This document shows positions 20,066 to 30,135 of a stretch of 64,000 bases of DNA, one piece after another. The notes beneath the pieces were generated by a model, which was not told the DNA's origin, searched no databases, and was given only the letters and a program-made list of their open reading frames with translations. A program made the translations under genes and the position numbers. How positions within the stretch are numbered: position 1 is the stretch's first letter; each line of letters begins with the position of its first letter. The stretch is from Adiantum capillus-veneris. Taxonomy: Eukaryota; Streptophyta; Polypodiopsida; Polypodiales; Pteridaceae. Location of the stretch: contig CM043959.1 of assembly GCA_014529385.2 (NCBI GenBank), positions 90,916,029 to 90,980,028 on the forward strand. Direction: 5' to 3'.

Positions 20066-20416
20066 TCATACAATCCGCCCCGTACTGCAAGGTTTGTTTA
20101 CCAAGTATAGCAGTGCTTGGTGATCAACGAAGAATACAAATTTATTGGAAAGTAGATAATGTTTAAACTTTTTCACAGCATAGATCATACCCAAACCCTC
20201 CCTTTCAGTCATTGTGTAATTCTTTTCTGCACTGTTTAGCTGTCTACTGGAGTAACTGATTGGAAAATCCATGTTGTTTTCTCTAGGTTGTGCAAGTATG
20301 CATTCTATAGCATATGCTGATGCATTTACGTGGACGTGGAATATCTTTTCCCAATTCGGAGCCTTCAAAATTGGAGCGGATATCAATCTTTGCTTCAAAG
20401 TTTGAAAAGCACTCAT
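20066..20416 (-). pseudogene. Gyp-C RNase H
   Basis: RNase H signatures are FHVHVNASAYAIECIL, TMTEREGLGMIYAVKKF and VFFVDHQALLYL. The first catalytic Asp is Asn (HVNAS instead of HVDAS), while the Glu and second Asp remain. The frame ends at TGA after STGRIV and continues W-F-I-I-L-L-E-F-D-F. The same stop occurs at the same place in Gyp-A. Confidence 0.85.
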
Positions 20417-20419
20417 CTG

Positions 20420-22147
20420 TCCACTCGAATTTAGTTATCAACGCGTAAAGTGGTTTTGCAATTATAGCGTATGAGTAGATAAATCTACGATAATATCCAC
20501 AAGGGCCCATAAATGTCTGTACCTCCTTTATCCTCACTGGTCGTGGTAGATCAATAATTACGCTGATCTTCTCCTGTCTATCCAAATACCATTTTTGGAC
20601 ACTATATGTCCCAATATTTTGCCTTGTCTTACCATGAAGACACATTTCTCCGGATTCAAGCAAATCCGATACAGTCTGCATTTTTCGAACACTTTGGTCA
20701 AGTGCTCTATGTGCTCCAATCTTACGAGAGAGTGAACGCACAAGTCATCGATGTAAATTTCTAAGAACTGTCTTAGATATTCTTTAAAAGCATGACCCAT
20801 CAGCCTCTGAAATGTGGCTGGTGCATTCGTTAAGCCAAAATCCATTACCCTGAATGCAAAAATGCTCCATTCAGTTGCAAAAGCCGTCTTGTGCTGATCC
20901 TCTGGCTTAATTGCGAGTTGGTTGTAGCCTGAGAAGCCATCTAAGAAACTGTAAGCTTATTTTCCTGCCACTCTTTTTATTACATGATCAGTAATGGGTA
21001 GGGGATATTTGTCTCGAATTGTAGCAGCGTTTACTTTCTTGAGATTGATGCACACTCTCAACTTTCCATTTTTCTTAGGGACCACCACAATCGGTGAAAC
21101 CCAGTCAGTGTGCTCAATTTCGTAAATAAACTCTGCCTCTTTCAGCTTATCTATCTCCTCCTTGATCTTCCTTGCAAACGTCTCATTGTAAGTATAAGGA
21201 CGTTGTCTTCTTGGTTTGGCGTCATTCTTAAGGGGTATTGCGTGTTGACAGATACTTGGATCCACCCCCTTAAGATCTTTGTATGACCATGCAAACACAT
21301 CTTTATACTGTTTTAGAGTAGTTATCAAAAGCTCTTCCTCTTCTTCAGTAAGATCCGGGGCAATATATGCAGGTTTTGGATCTTCTCCTGGCTCCGCTAG
21401 ATCTATTCGTTTGGCCTTTTCAGGACCGTCGTATGATGTACCAGGTTCCTTCAATTCCCTCATCGGTTGTTGCACTATGATTTTTCTATCTTGTATGGTA
21501 TTCTTATAATGAGACGGCACATCCATCTTGTCAGAATTTGTGTCCTCATTTGTTTCCATTTCAGTTGTCCATATGTTTTGGAGGGTCTGTTTGAGCTTAT
21601 TGTACTTTGTTTTCCTCTCTGTTTTGGTCATTTTAGACCCTGTTTCCCCCTCCTTATGTGTCTCAGTCGTTTTCTTTTTGTGCTTGTTCTTCTTGTTGTT
21701 TTTCCATGGTTTAGTTTTGATAAACCGGCTAGTGAACTTGTCTTTGACACAATCATCATCTTTTACAAGCCTTAGATATCCCGTTTTGTCATTGACAAGA
21801 GGCATGGGTTTATGCTTATTTGCTCTTGATTTCCTTGTTCTCTTTGATCTATACCGCCCTTGTCGACTAGGTTTTTGTTTAGGAAACTTGTAAAACCTGT
21901 CCAGTCTCGATATATACTTCCTATTCGTCTCTAATCCACTTGATCTTTCATCATCAGCATCTATCATTTGGATTTCATCCCCTAGTGATGGAAGGTCACC
22001 GCTTAGTGAATCTGTAAATTCCTCCTCTGTTCGATTCCTATCGCCCACTACAGATATCTCATCAACTATTCTTTTACACTCAGTCTCACATAGTGGTTCT
22101 TCTTGTTCTTCGCTCTTTGATCCTGACTCAAGGATGACGCTAGCCAT
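20420..22147 (-). pseudogene. Gyp-C reverse transcriptase and basic linker
   Basis: The N-terminal 230 residues of the 396-residue frame are a charged linker rich in Lys and Arg (KPWKNNKKNKHKKKTTETHK). PGEDPKPAYIAPDLTEEEEE, shared with Gyp-A, follows. Fingers motifs are WVSPIVVVPKKNGKLRVCIN and KKVNAATIRDKYPLPI. A TAA follows VAGK. The palm continues with FLDGFSGYNQ, MDFGLTNAPATFQRL and the catalytic YIDDLCVHS. The thumb/connection (QTFMGPCGYYRRFI) is in a shifted frame at 20283-20741. It is broken by one stop and at least one frameshift. Confidence 0.88.
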
Positions 22148-22265
22148 TTACAACGTTACTAGGTCGTATCCCTCATCGTTACAAAATTTTGTAGGCGTGC
22201 ATTCGTTAACACATACATCCAAGGTCGACAATATTTGAGTCCACCCAAATGGATCAAATAAATGT

Positions 22266-23393
22266 TTAGGGAAAGGTTATGGGAGATAAGCATCGTCTTC
22301 TATGAACCTTTCCAACACACATTCCTCTTTGATTAAGTGCTTTCGTTTGTAACCACGCAGATATTTCTTTTCCAATCACTGTGGTTGAATCAAATTCTTG
22401 CACTGGTGTTTTTGCAAAGTCTCTATAGCTGTGATTCTTCATGTTGATTTTCGTTATTAGCTCCTCATGCCTTAGGTAAATTTGGTCGTACCCCCAATCT
22501 TGTATCATTTTGAGTTGACGCATAAAAGGTCGCCCCAAAATAACGTCAAAGTTGTTCGTTTTCCCAAAATCTACCACAGCAAAGGTGTGCTCATAGTTAA
22601 TTCCACATGAAGTTACAACTATTTGGTCCAGGATTCCCAATGGTCTCTCTACATTCCCATCTGCGAGTTGCAGTTTTATTCTCGTCTTTCTGAGAGGTAG
22701 ACGGCCCCAGTTCTCCCAGATTTGCTTTGTAACAATCGCAACTCTCGCTCCGCTATTTAGGATAGCTATCGTCTTTATATCCTGATATTCGACAGGTAAG
22801 GTTGTATTACCTTCCTCACCTTCACAGTAATCTCTGACCTTGTTTATGGGAACAGGTTGGGCTTTGGGTTGACCTTCCCGTTTGTTTTCTTCTACCGTAG
22901 GGTTTGTCTGAAGAGGAATCTTTATTCCTTTGTTCTCCAGATGTTTCCCCATGTCTTCCCATAAGTGTGGTCTGACTCTCAAGAGTTCTGACACTGTGAT
23001 TGTGCATGTTACATGTGTCGACAACATCTCTTGAAGACTTTTTGAGTCAATCATTTGCGGAATAGCTCTCATCTGGGATGGAACTAATCTTATCTCCGAT
23101 TGTGCCTCGTGTTCACCTATAAATGAAGGCAGGGTTTTCAAGGATTGAGCTTTGCTTTCCATCGAAACCTCCATTCCTGCATCTCCATACATCGATTGTA
23201 TATCTCCTGGATAAAATTTGTTGTCCATATTAACCTCAGGAATTGGTGCAGACTGTAACGTCGCGCTTCCGTTCTTTCTATTTCTAATGGTTTCCCATAA
23301 GTGTTGTGGCCATGGTTCTTCCACTTCTGGAATTGGCATTATAGTCATTGACTTAGCATCATCAGCGGTGTTCGACACCAGTCGGTGATCCAA
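22266..23393 (-). pseudogene. Gyp-C protease domain PR1
   Basis: This 375-residue frame has a retropepsin-like domain from about residue 195 (PVEYQDIKTIAILNSGARVA). The flap region is QLADGNVERPLGILDQIVV and FDVILGRPFMRQLKMIQDWG is the conserved end. The catalytic motif is N-S-G-A: Asn replaces the Asp of D-S/T-G, which should abolish activity. The first 190 residues form an uncharacterised linker. The frame is shifted against gag on its right by a border stop and against RT on its left. Confidence 0.78.
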
Positions 23394-24893
23394 TCACAAT
23401 ATCATTTCAGGCCTGGGTCTGTTTACTTGTTCTGATTCATCGATCTTTCGTTTTTCTTGCTCTTTGTGAATCAACACTTCTTGTTCTGGGATTCTAATCA
23501 CATTAGGTTCCATCAATGTCTGGGCTGTTTCAATGAGGTGTTTACACATTTTCAAACGCTTCGTTTCCACTTCTTGTTGAGGATAAGTCAACCATATCTG
23601 CTCTAAGGTTTGGTTTGTTTTCAGCCTTGCTTCATATGCTTGTAATAGAGCATCTAAAGGCTCTAGCACTTTCTCGACCAAGACTGATCCCCTTGAGGAC
23701 GCTTTCCTCGGCTTGTTGTTGCCCTCATCAATTTTACTATCTCTCTCTTGTTTTAGTTGCTCTTTCGTTTCATGTAATTCATTTTGCATAGCAATTTGGG
23801 TTTTAATCCTCCTTGCTTTCATTCTGTCTCGTTTTGCCTTCCAAGATTTTCGCTGTGTTCTCACAGATAAACTCTCGTTTTCTGTGGGTATTGGCAACTT
23901 GACCTTTTCTTCCAATGGCTTGTTTTTCTCTAAGTCCTTGGCTTGGGCTCTAGTTACCGCATTGATCTGGATCATGGGTTCGGTTTTTGATCCACTGCTT
24001 GCACTTGGTAACACCCCCACAATATTCATAGTTGCCTTTCCCTTGTTGTCCGGATTCCTTGGGCAATCTGGAAGTATGTGATTCACACCACACCCGTCAT
24101 AAAACCCAAAAATTTTTACTCTTTCGCCTTTGAAAGGACAACTACGCTCCCAATGATCTGAACTTCCACAGTTATAGCACGGTCCAATTGGTGGTTGATT
24201 TTGAGGAGGTGGTCCCATAGGTTGTCCCGCCCTATTAGGATATCCTCTTGGTTTGTAGTTCTGGTTCGCAATGAACATTAGCATTCTTTCGTTGACCAAA
24301 TATTGATCCCTTGAAGGTTGTGCTACATACGTTGGTGGTGCCATACCCTCGTTATTTCCCCACGTTTTGTCTACGTACATTTGTGGTTCAGGTTCAGTTA
24401 CGTAAGGCTCATTCGATTCCTCGTAATAAGAAATTTGAGGTGTATTATTTGTTCCTGGTGATGCTTCGTAAGGTTGAGCATACCTAATCATGACCCTATT
24501 TTCCTATGGTAATGGAGGTTGTTGACCCAACACAGGTTGAGGTCTGTCTGCTCCTGCTACCATATTCACATTTGGCCCAACTTGATATCTCCGAGGAGGT
24601 GGCTGGGGTGGTCCTGCTGGAGGTCCATACGGCCTTTCCCTCACATAGTTTTTGTTGTAAAAACACTCATCCGTGCCATGGTTCATCCATTTTTGCTCTA
24701 TGGTGCACCATTTCAGTACTCGTCCATTCGCAACTGGTGCTCTCGACTGTTGTGTGCACCACGGCATCGGGTGATACCCCCCACATATGTCACATTTCTG
24801 AGTCTGAGACTGTCTCATCACCGGATTTGATCTCATATGTTGCTGCATTGTCTTTGTTACTTTCTCTATCATTTGGTCAGCTGTCGACATCAA
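23394..24893 (-). pseudogene. Gyp-C gag, nucleocapsid part with several zinc knuckles
   Basis: Two frames in the same phase (24504-24893 and 23394-24491) are separated by a stop. They carry CDICGGYHPMPWC, a degenerate Cys/His segment around KWCTIEQKWMNHGTDEC, CYNCGSSDHWERSC (a CCHC knuckle) and CGVNHILPDC. Proline-rich linkers (GPPAGPPQPPPRR) lie between. The C-terminal half is a charged helix-rich region (RKSWKAKRDRMKARRIKTQ). Four Cys-His modules spaced along the protein also occur in Gyp-A gag. Confidence 0.75.
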
Positions 24894-24971
24894 AGAAGCC
24901 TGAGCATCTTTCTTTATAGAGGGTTCACTCTTAATAGATGAAGAGCCACTGGTTACTATATCAGTATCCTC

Positions 24972-26021
24972 TTACACTTCCCCATGTGCTTTGCAGTTAT
25001 CAATAAGATATAACGCTTCCCTTGTAACCTGTTCAAATGTGCTACAGGCTTTCAAGTGAAGGTCCTTTTTCAAGGTTTCGTTTCTAAGTCCTTCAATGAA
25101 GAGCACAGACAATCTCTCGTCCTGCGGTAATTCTCTCCCTGGGCACCTCTCAATGTATTGCTTGAATCTTAAGGATGCTTCCTTCACTTTTTCGTTCTCC
25201 TTTTGTTTAAAAGCATATATCTGTGATACAATATTATGCTTTATACCCCGTTTTGAGAATTCTTCCGCGAACTCCCGCAATACATGTTCAATATTCGGAC
25301 AAGTTTCAGGGTTCAAAGGTTGAAACCATGTTAAGGCCGTCCCTTCCAAGGTCAGCCCGAATCCCTCATATTGAGTCTCAGTGGGCTTGGAGTGACATAA
25401 TAATGGTGGAGTGGTCCCCCAAAGTACGTATATCCAACTCCTTTTTATCGATTGCTGCGTATCGTCTTCCATATTTGTCATATGCGACAATTTTTGTTTT
25501 TGATCCTCTGTGTAGATGCAGACATAAAGTCTTTTCCGCTCCGTCAACTCATCGACGTAGGGTTCCTCGCATCTATAGTAGAGATCTTCCTCTCCATTAT
25601 TATACTTGTATAACCCCATGTAGACATTGTCTGTGTTGATTCTCAAAGTTTTATTTTCTCGCCTTAACCTCGCATTAGGCAAGCTCATTGTTGGTGCTTT
25701 CTCCTCAGGTTCCTCATCTACTTTGGCTTTCGTGCCCATCAATCCCCACTTGTCCACAATGTTAGGATTCAGGACTACCAAGTACATGATACCTTCGTCA
25801 TCTAGGTACCTATCTCCGCTATAGCTCACAGGCACTAAGTCCTTGAACTCACTTGGTCTATCTTCTATTTTCACACAGTAGCGGTCCATACCATCTTTGT
25901 AAATCTTGGCACCTTGCTTGTTGTCATATTGATACTTGATGAACAATAGCTTCATTGTGGCCGAAGGGTTTGATGGTCCTGCTGCCATGTTTTCTCTTTC
26001 GTTTAGTTTCAAATGTCCCAA
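24972..26021 (-). pseudogene. Gyp-C gag, capsid part
   Basis: The capsid-like segment lies in the second half: YEGFGLTLEGTALTWFQPLN, NIEHVLREFAEEFSKRG and ASLRFKQYIERCPGRELPQD. The likely start is the ATG of MAAGPSNPSATMK, about ten codons inside the open frame. The frame is also open further upstream (to about 26160) with an acidic stretch (EESVNQGVVRSLEPIPEES). It is in phase with the nucleocapsid frames to its left. Confidence 0.75.
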
Positions 26022-27760
26022 GTTTTCTGTGAAATACTCGTAAGATCTCTCTGGAGAAGTATCGGAAATACTTTCTTCAGGGATCGGCTCTAACGATCGT
26101 ACTACACCTTGGTTTACACTCTCCTCCGTTGATAAAACACTTGCTTGATCCGCTAAATTTCGGTGTTGGTTGTTGATTTGTTATCCTGATCTTAAAAACA
26201 TGAGGAAAGTGGAATTTACCGACTGAATCCAAACCTCTTACCTCAAAATGGAGTGATCTTCCAACTCACACGACTGCATGGATTGTTACTTGATCGGTTT
26301 TTGCAAATGAATACACTTGATGGCTATGAGACCACTGTATCATTCCAACTGTCAGCAGATTCAACAATTTCACAATGACTTCAACACAATTTTGCTTGCA
26401 GATTATTGACAGTATGTCCAATTTGGGTTTTGACAACTCCGGATATCTTAAATAGTCTAGGTTTATGAACATGCCAAAAATGAGTCAAATCTGGCACAGA
26501 GGTACACCGATCGCGATCGTACTTCTGAGCCCAAATTTGATGAAACTTCACCAGCTTGTTCACTAGGCTATTTTAAAGCTACCCACCAAATACTTCTGTA
26601 TTCAGACTCCAAAAAGTCAAGCTTTTACCAGTTCTTGGTTGGATGTGTCTGTTTTCTTGAATCTGTCAGTTTGACTTGATTTTGGTGTTTGTTTTGGGAT
26701 TTGAGAGATACCTAGGCTTGTCCTATGCACAGGCTATCCCCCTGCATGGTTTCTTCCCAGTTTTGATGTGTTTTGGTCTACTAAAAATCAATTTTTGTGT
26801 CAGTTTAGCAGTTTTTGACTTGGATTTGTATTCAAATGGTTTGACAGGTATTTTGAGGTTTCTGGCTCTTGGTCCTGTATACTTTTATGTTCATATACAC
26901 CTGAGGATCTCAAAGATGAAATCGGGTCAAAATCTGGCACTTAGGTACACCGATCGCGATCGTAGTTCTGAGCCCAAATTAGACCAAATTTGGCATGCTT
27001 GTAGACACTGATGTTTTAAGGCTATCCCCCAAGTCTTTTTGCATTTGGATCACCAAAAGTCAAGATTTTCTAGTTTCTGGGTCTGTCAGGCTAGTTTTAC
27101 CCAAGTGGACTGATTTCCTTGATTTTTGATGTTTTTGGGTGTGGTTGCTTTAGACAAACTTGTTTAGAATCTTATCAGGAAGGCACATGTCAAATCTTGT
27201 ACAAATCTGGCATTGAGGTACACTAATCGCGGTCATAGTACCTGGGCCAAATCTGATGAAATTTGGTCTGCTCCCTCTGTCAAGTGTTTTACAGTGTTTT
27301 GTGCTATCACTTGGTGATTTGAATCAATATCAACCATGTTGGGTCAGATTTTCTAAATTTCAGAGTCTTATGGTCTTTTTGCCAAGGTTATGGTTTTCTG
27401 GCTTATTGACTCTAACTTTGGCCCCAAATCTGATTGAATGTGACTTACTTATCCTACTCCTAAGTACAGAAATGAAAGAACATAAAGAAATGAATCAAAC
27501 AAAACAAACAAGACGAATTTCGGGTGAGATTTCAGTACTCAATCGAATTAGAGAAATTGAAGAGCAACAATGCTTTGAACACTCTCACTCACAGCTCCCT
27601 AAATCTCCTAAGAGAGGATCTAGCCGGTCCACTGACTCTAGACTCCACTAAGCTCTAAACCCTTGTCTAGCAGCTTAACTAAGGTGTAAAATGGATTTGT
27701 GGATTGATCTTATTTTAAGGAAGCTAACTGCGCACTCGGTCACTCATCACCTAAGGTGCA
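26022..27760 (-). other. Gyp-C leader with imperfect repeats
   Basis: There is no convincing protein. Three related units occur at about 26475-26640, 26925-27085 and 27200-27370. Each contains AAATCTGGCA, GAGGTACAC (or TTAGGTACAC), a CGATCGCGATCG palindrome (26508-26519, 26951-26962, degenerate at 27223-27234), a TGATGAAATTTGG-like block and AAAGTCAAG. The spacing is about 440 and 275 bases. The same GGTACA + GATCGCGATC pair occurs once in each LTR. Confidence 0.7.
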
Positions 27761-27779
27761 TTCCCCGGCAACGGCACCA
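27761..27779 (-). other. Gyp-C primer-binding site (tRNA-Asp type)
   Basis: On the minus strand TGGTGCCGTTGCCGGGGAA follows the LTR end after one T. It differs at one base from the TGGCGCCGTTGCCGGGGA site known for Athila/Tat elements, which is complementary to tRNA-Asp. Confidence 0.85.
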
Positions 27780-27780
27780 A

Positions 27781-28668
27781 TGTTTGCGGGTCGCCGCGAC
27801 GGATGTCCATAGCATAGCTCTCACGCATCAACATAAAATATCAATACAAGGGAAGCGACCAGGATGAGGCATGGAAATTCACTAGGGTGTCATTCCTAAT
27901 GAAGTGAGCTCGATGAGACGCAACTACTAACTCTGCAAGCCAAGTAATATGCCCATGTCCTTCTACACAGTTCTACAGTCATCACGCCCGTTTACCGTGC
28001 AAATCATATCAGATTCGCACAAAACTTGAAGGGAAGCTACAGGGGACTATCAAGAACATATCCTATCACTGTCACAACATTCTGGAGAGGTACAAAGATC
28101 GCGATCGTTTATCTTAAAGTCAGCAAAAACAACGAACAGGTGATCCTAGTTTTAAGGTTCCTAAAGCCTCTCCTAGGGTCAAAACAACATAAAATACACA
28201 TATAAGTACTCAAAACAGTGATTTAATGTCTTAAACTCGTAGTTAAAAACCTACACCGAATCTTGAATGATTACACTTGAATGGAAGAGCAAAGTAAGAG
28301 GAACACAATGCAATAAACGAAATTGAATTTGGATTACCGTAGCCACATTAGCGAAGATTACAAGTTGGAGCAAGAAGAAGCTCTCAAACGTACGTTATCT
28401 TCTCAGTTTCTCATAAAAAGGATTATGTTCAAACTTACAAAACTTAACCTTTATAGTTTAGGTCTTTACAAATGGCTTGTCCGGCCAAAAGCTCCTAAAC
28501 TTCTAACTGGCTCTCTAAAATGCAATTGCTCCCAGAAAATAATCATAAATTCTTTTACAAGTTCTCGGCTTAGAGATGGTCTCTTACAAAATAATTTTAC
28601 AAGGGTTTCCCATAAAAATGTGACTCCTTCTCTGGAAACCGTAGCTTCGTCGCTTCGTCCGCCAAACA
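27781..28668 (-). repeat. Gyp-C 5' LTR
   Basis: This 888-bp LTR is bounded by the primer site on the left and TSD AAATA (28669-28673) on the right. The GATCGCGATC motif is at 28097-28106. Confidence 0.93.
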
Positions 28669-28860
28669 AAATATTACAAGGGTCATGTTCTTGTGCATAA
28701 TGTGTTTTTATGATTTTGTGTTATGGCTCTTGCTCTTTTACTTTTTTATCTTGTTTTTGTGAGTATAAGGCTTTATATATACATTTCCTAAGATTGGAGA
28801 TTAAGAGGTCAGGGAGGAAGGTTGAGAGGGAAGCAAGTGAATGATGGATGTCAGCAAACA
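28669..28860 (-). repeat. Gyp-A 3' LTR, inner part
   Basis: It resumes the LTR interrupted at 9045 after the AAATA duplication. It ends GTCAGCAAACA at 28860, so the minus-strand LTR starts TGTTTGCTGAC. From about 28740 it matches 5050-5171 of Gyp-A2 almost base for base (TGAGTATAAGGCTTTATATA). Confidence 0.75.
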
Positions 28861-28875
28861 CTCCCCCCTTCCTTG
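28861..28875 (-). other. Polypurine tract of Gyp-A
   Basis: AAGGAAGGGGGGAG on the minus strand directly precedes the LTR start, as in Gyp-A2. Confidence 0.85.
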
Positions 28876-28917
28876 GGTAGATCATACCTTTTGGAATGAT
28901 GTCGTCACCTTTTGAAA

Positions 28918-29823
28918 TCAATTGTTCCAAGTTGTTATGGGTGAAGGTTTTAACCAATAGTTTTTGACCACCCTATGCGTTTCATCGAGTTGCAAGGGTG
29001 GTAAGGTACTCTCCCATGATTTTATTTGCAACATTGTTGTAGGTGGTGAATGTACAACGGGAGGTGCAAACTCTTTCTTGCTTGTATGGATATGTACAAT
29101 GGTAGGTGGAGGTTGTGTTGAAGCTTCTATTTCCGTATAGGAAATACACGAAGAGAAAGAAGCTTCATTTGATTTCGCTATTCTTGAGCTAGGTGGAACA
29201 AATCGTTCTTTCTTTGGTACCCAAACTAGCTCTGCAGACGTGTAGCATTCCATGATTTTTTCCTTTCCGCGATCTTCAATTTGTTTTGGAGCCACATGAT
29301 TGAGCTCACATGGGCCCGGTGACAAGTAAGAGCATAATTTACGTTTTGGCACCCAGATTTGATCATGTCCTTCATAGTAGCCTTGGGCTTCCAATAGTTT
29401 TTTAGGAATCCAACGCAACGTTTCTTTACATTTCTTGGGGCGAATGGGACGTCTCTTACTAGGCTCTTGTCTTTTAGCACTGGCTATGGTTGCTAAAGAA
29501 GCTTTAGGGACCCACTTGTATGTTTTCTTTGTTATATTGGGATGGGTCTTGTGTGTCTCAAGCTTTATTTCAGCTACATCAATTGTAGCTCTAGAGAGTT
29601 GGGCTATGGGGACATATGGTTCAACCTCTTGGACATGCAATGTTTTGGGTTTTATTTCCTTAAGAGGCAATATCTCAGGGACTATGGCTTGAGTGGCAAG
29701 GCTAAGAGTTGGTTTCTGTGTTGTGACACCCCCTGTCCCCCAATCAATAGTGAATTTGGTCGCTATCATCCATGTGCGTCCTAGGTTTATATTACCCTCC
29801 ATAGTTCCAACAGGCATGGCCAA
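28918..29823 (-). CDS. Gyp-A W-x-P-K ORF (end of polyprotein)
   Basis: The frame is 301 residues. Residues 1-29 (NLGRTWMIATKFTIDWG) are the end of PR2. The rest carries KWVPK (103-107), RWIPK (137-141), IWVPK (156-160) and VWVPK (200-204) in a Lys-rich setting with several Cys. A Ser/Thr/Pro tail ends PSPITTWNN. A TGA replaces the TGG of Gyp-A2 near the end. It is in one frame with integrase and PR2, broken only by stops, so it was the C-terminal part of the polyprotein and ends just before the polypurine tract. The function is unknown. Basic and Trp residues could bind nucleic acid, which is a guess. Confidence 0.7.
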   Translation of the reverse strand: MAMPVGTMEGNINLGRTWMIATKFTIDWGTGGVTTQKPTLSLATQAIVPEILPLKEIKPKTLHVQEVEPYVPIAQLSRATIDVAEIKLETHKTHPNITKKTYKWVPKASLATIASAKRQEPSKRRPIRPKKCKETLRWIPKKLLEAQGYYEGHDQIWVPKRKLCSYLSPGPCELNHVAPKQIEDRGKEKIMECYTSAELVWVPKKERFVPPSSRIAKSNEASFSSCISYTEIEASTQPPPTIVHIHTSKKEFAPPVVHSPPTTMLQIKSWESTLPPLQLDETHRVVKNYWLKPSPITTWNN

Positions 29824-30133
29824 AAAGTCTTAAGCTACAACCCCATTGTCATAACTGACAGAAGTGTGCCAGATTCCAAAAATCAAAGTTTTTTTCTTGT
29901 TGACACCCTTGACTTGGATAATACTCTCAGATAGAGGTGGCTTCCCTAATTGACACCACACCCCATATGATAGCAAATTATATTTAGCACCCGTGTCCAA
30001 TAAGGCGTTATATAGCACTTTTCCATATGTGCTGTTTAGCTCAATAGGGTATTGTAGAGGTGTGTCAGAGTCCAACCAATCCTCGTCAATTTCAACGTGG
30101 AATGCATGTGTGACTCCAAGGTTAGCCTCTTGT
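29736..30133 (-). pseudogene. Gyp-A second protease-like domain (PR2)
   Basis: After the integrase TGA the same frame gives LNSTYGKVLYNALLDTGAKY with a canonical D-T-G-A. NLLSYGVWCQLGKPPLSESI and, after a TAA, INLGRTWMIATKFTIDW follow; this last is the LGRxWM end of a retropepsin. The order and motifs match PR2 of Gyp-C although the sequences are very different. Gyp-A also has PR1 at 39719-40154. The domain would be an aspartic protease fused to the C-terminus of integrase. Confidence 0.72.
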
Positions 30134-30135
30134 TT

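Larger units (their letters stand above)
9046..28668 (-). mobile_element. Gyp-C: 19.6-kb gypsy element with D1 nested inside
   Basis: Both LTRs (9046-9959 and 27781-28668) and a perfect 5-base TSD AAATA (9041-9045, 28669-28673) define the borders. A primer site complementary to tRNA-Asp lies at 27761-27779 and a polypurine tract at 9960-9973. Without D1 (2,962 bp plus TSD) it is about 16.7 kb, large for a gypsy element. The minus-strand order is 5' LTR, 1.7-kb leader with repeats, gag, PR1, RT, RNase H, a duplicated integrase N-module, integrase, PR2, W-x-P-K region, a second polypurine-like tract, ORF-X, polypurine tract, 3' LTR. Multiple stops and frameshifts make it inactive. It sits inside the Gyp-A 3' LTR. 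Confidence 0.93.
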
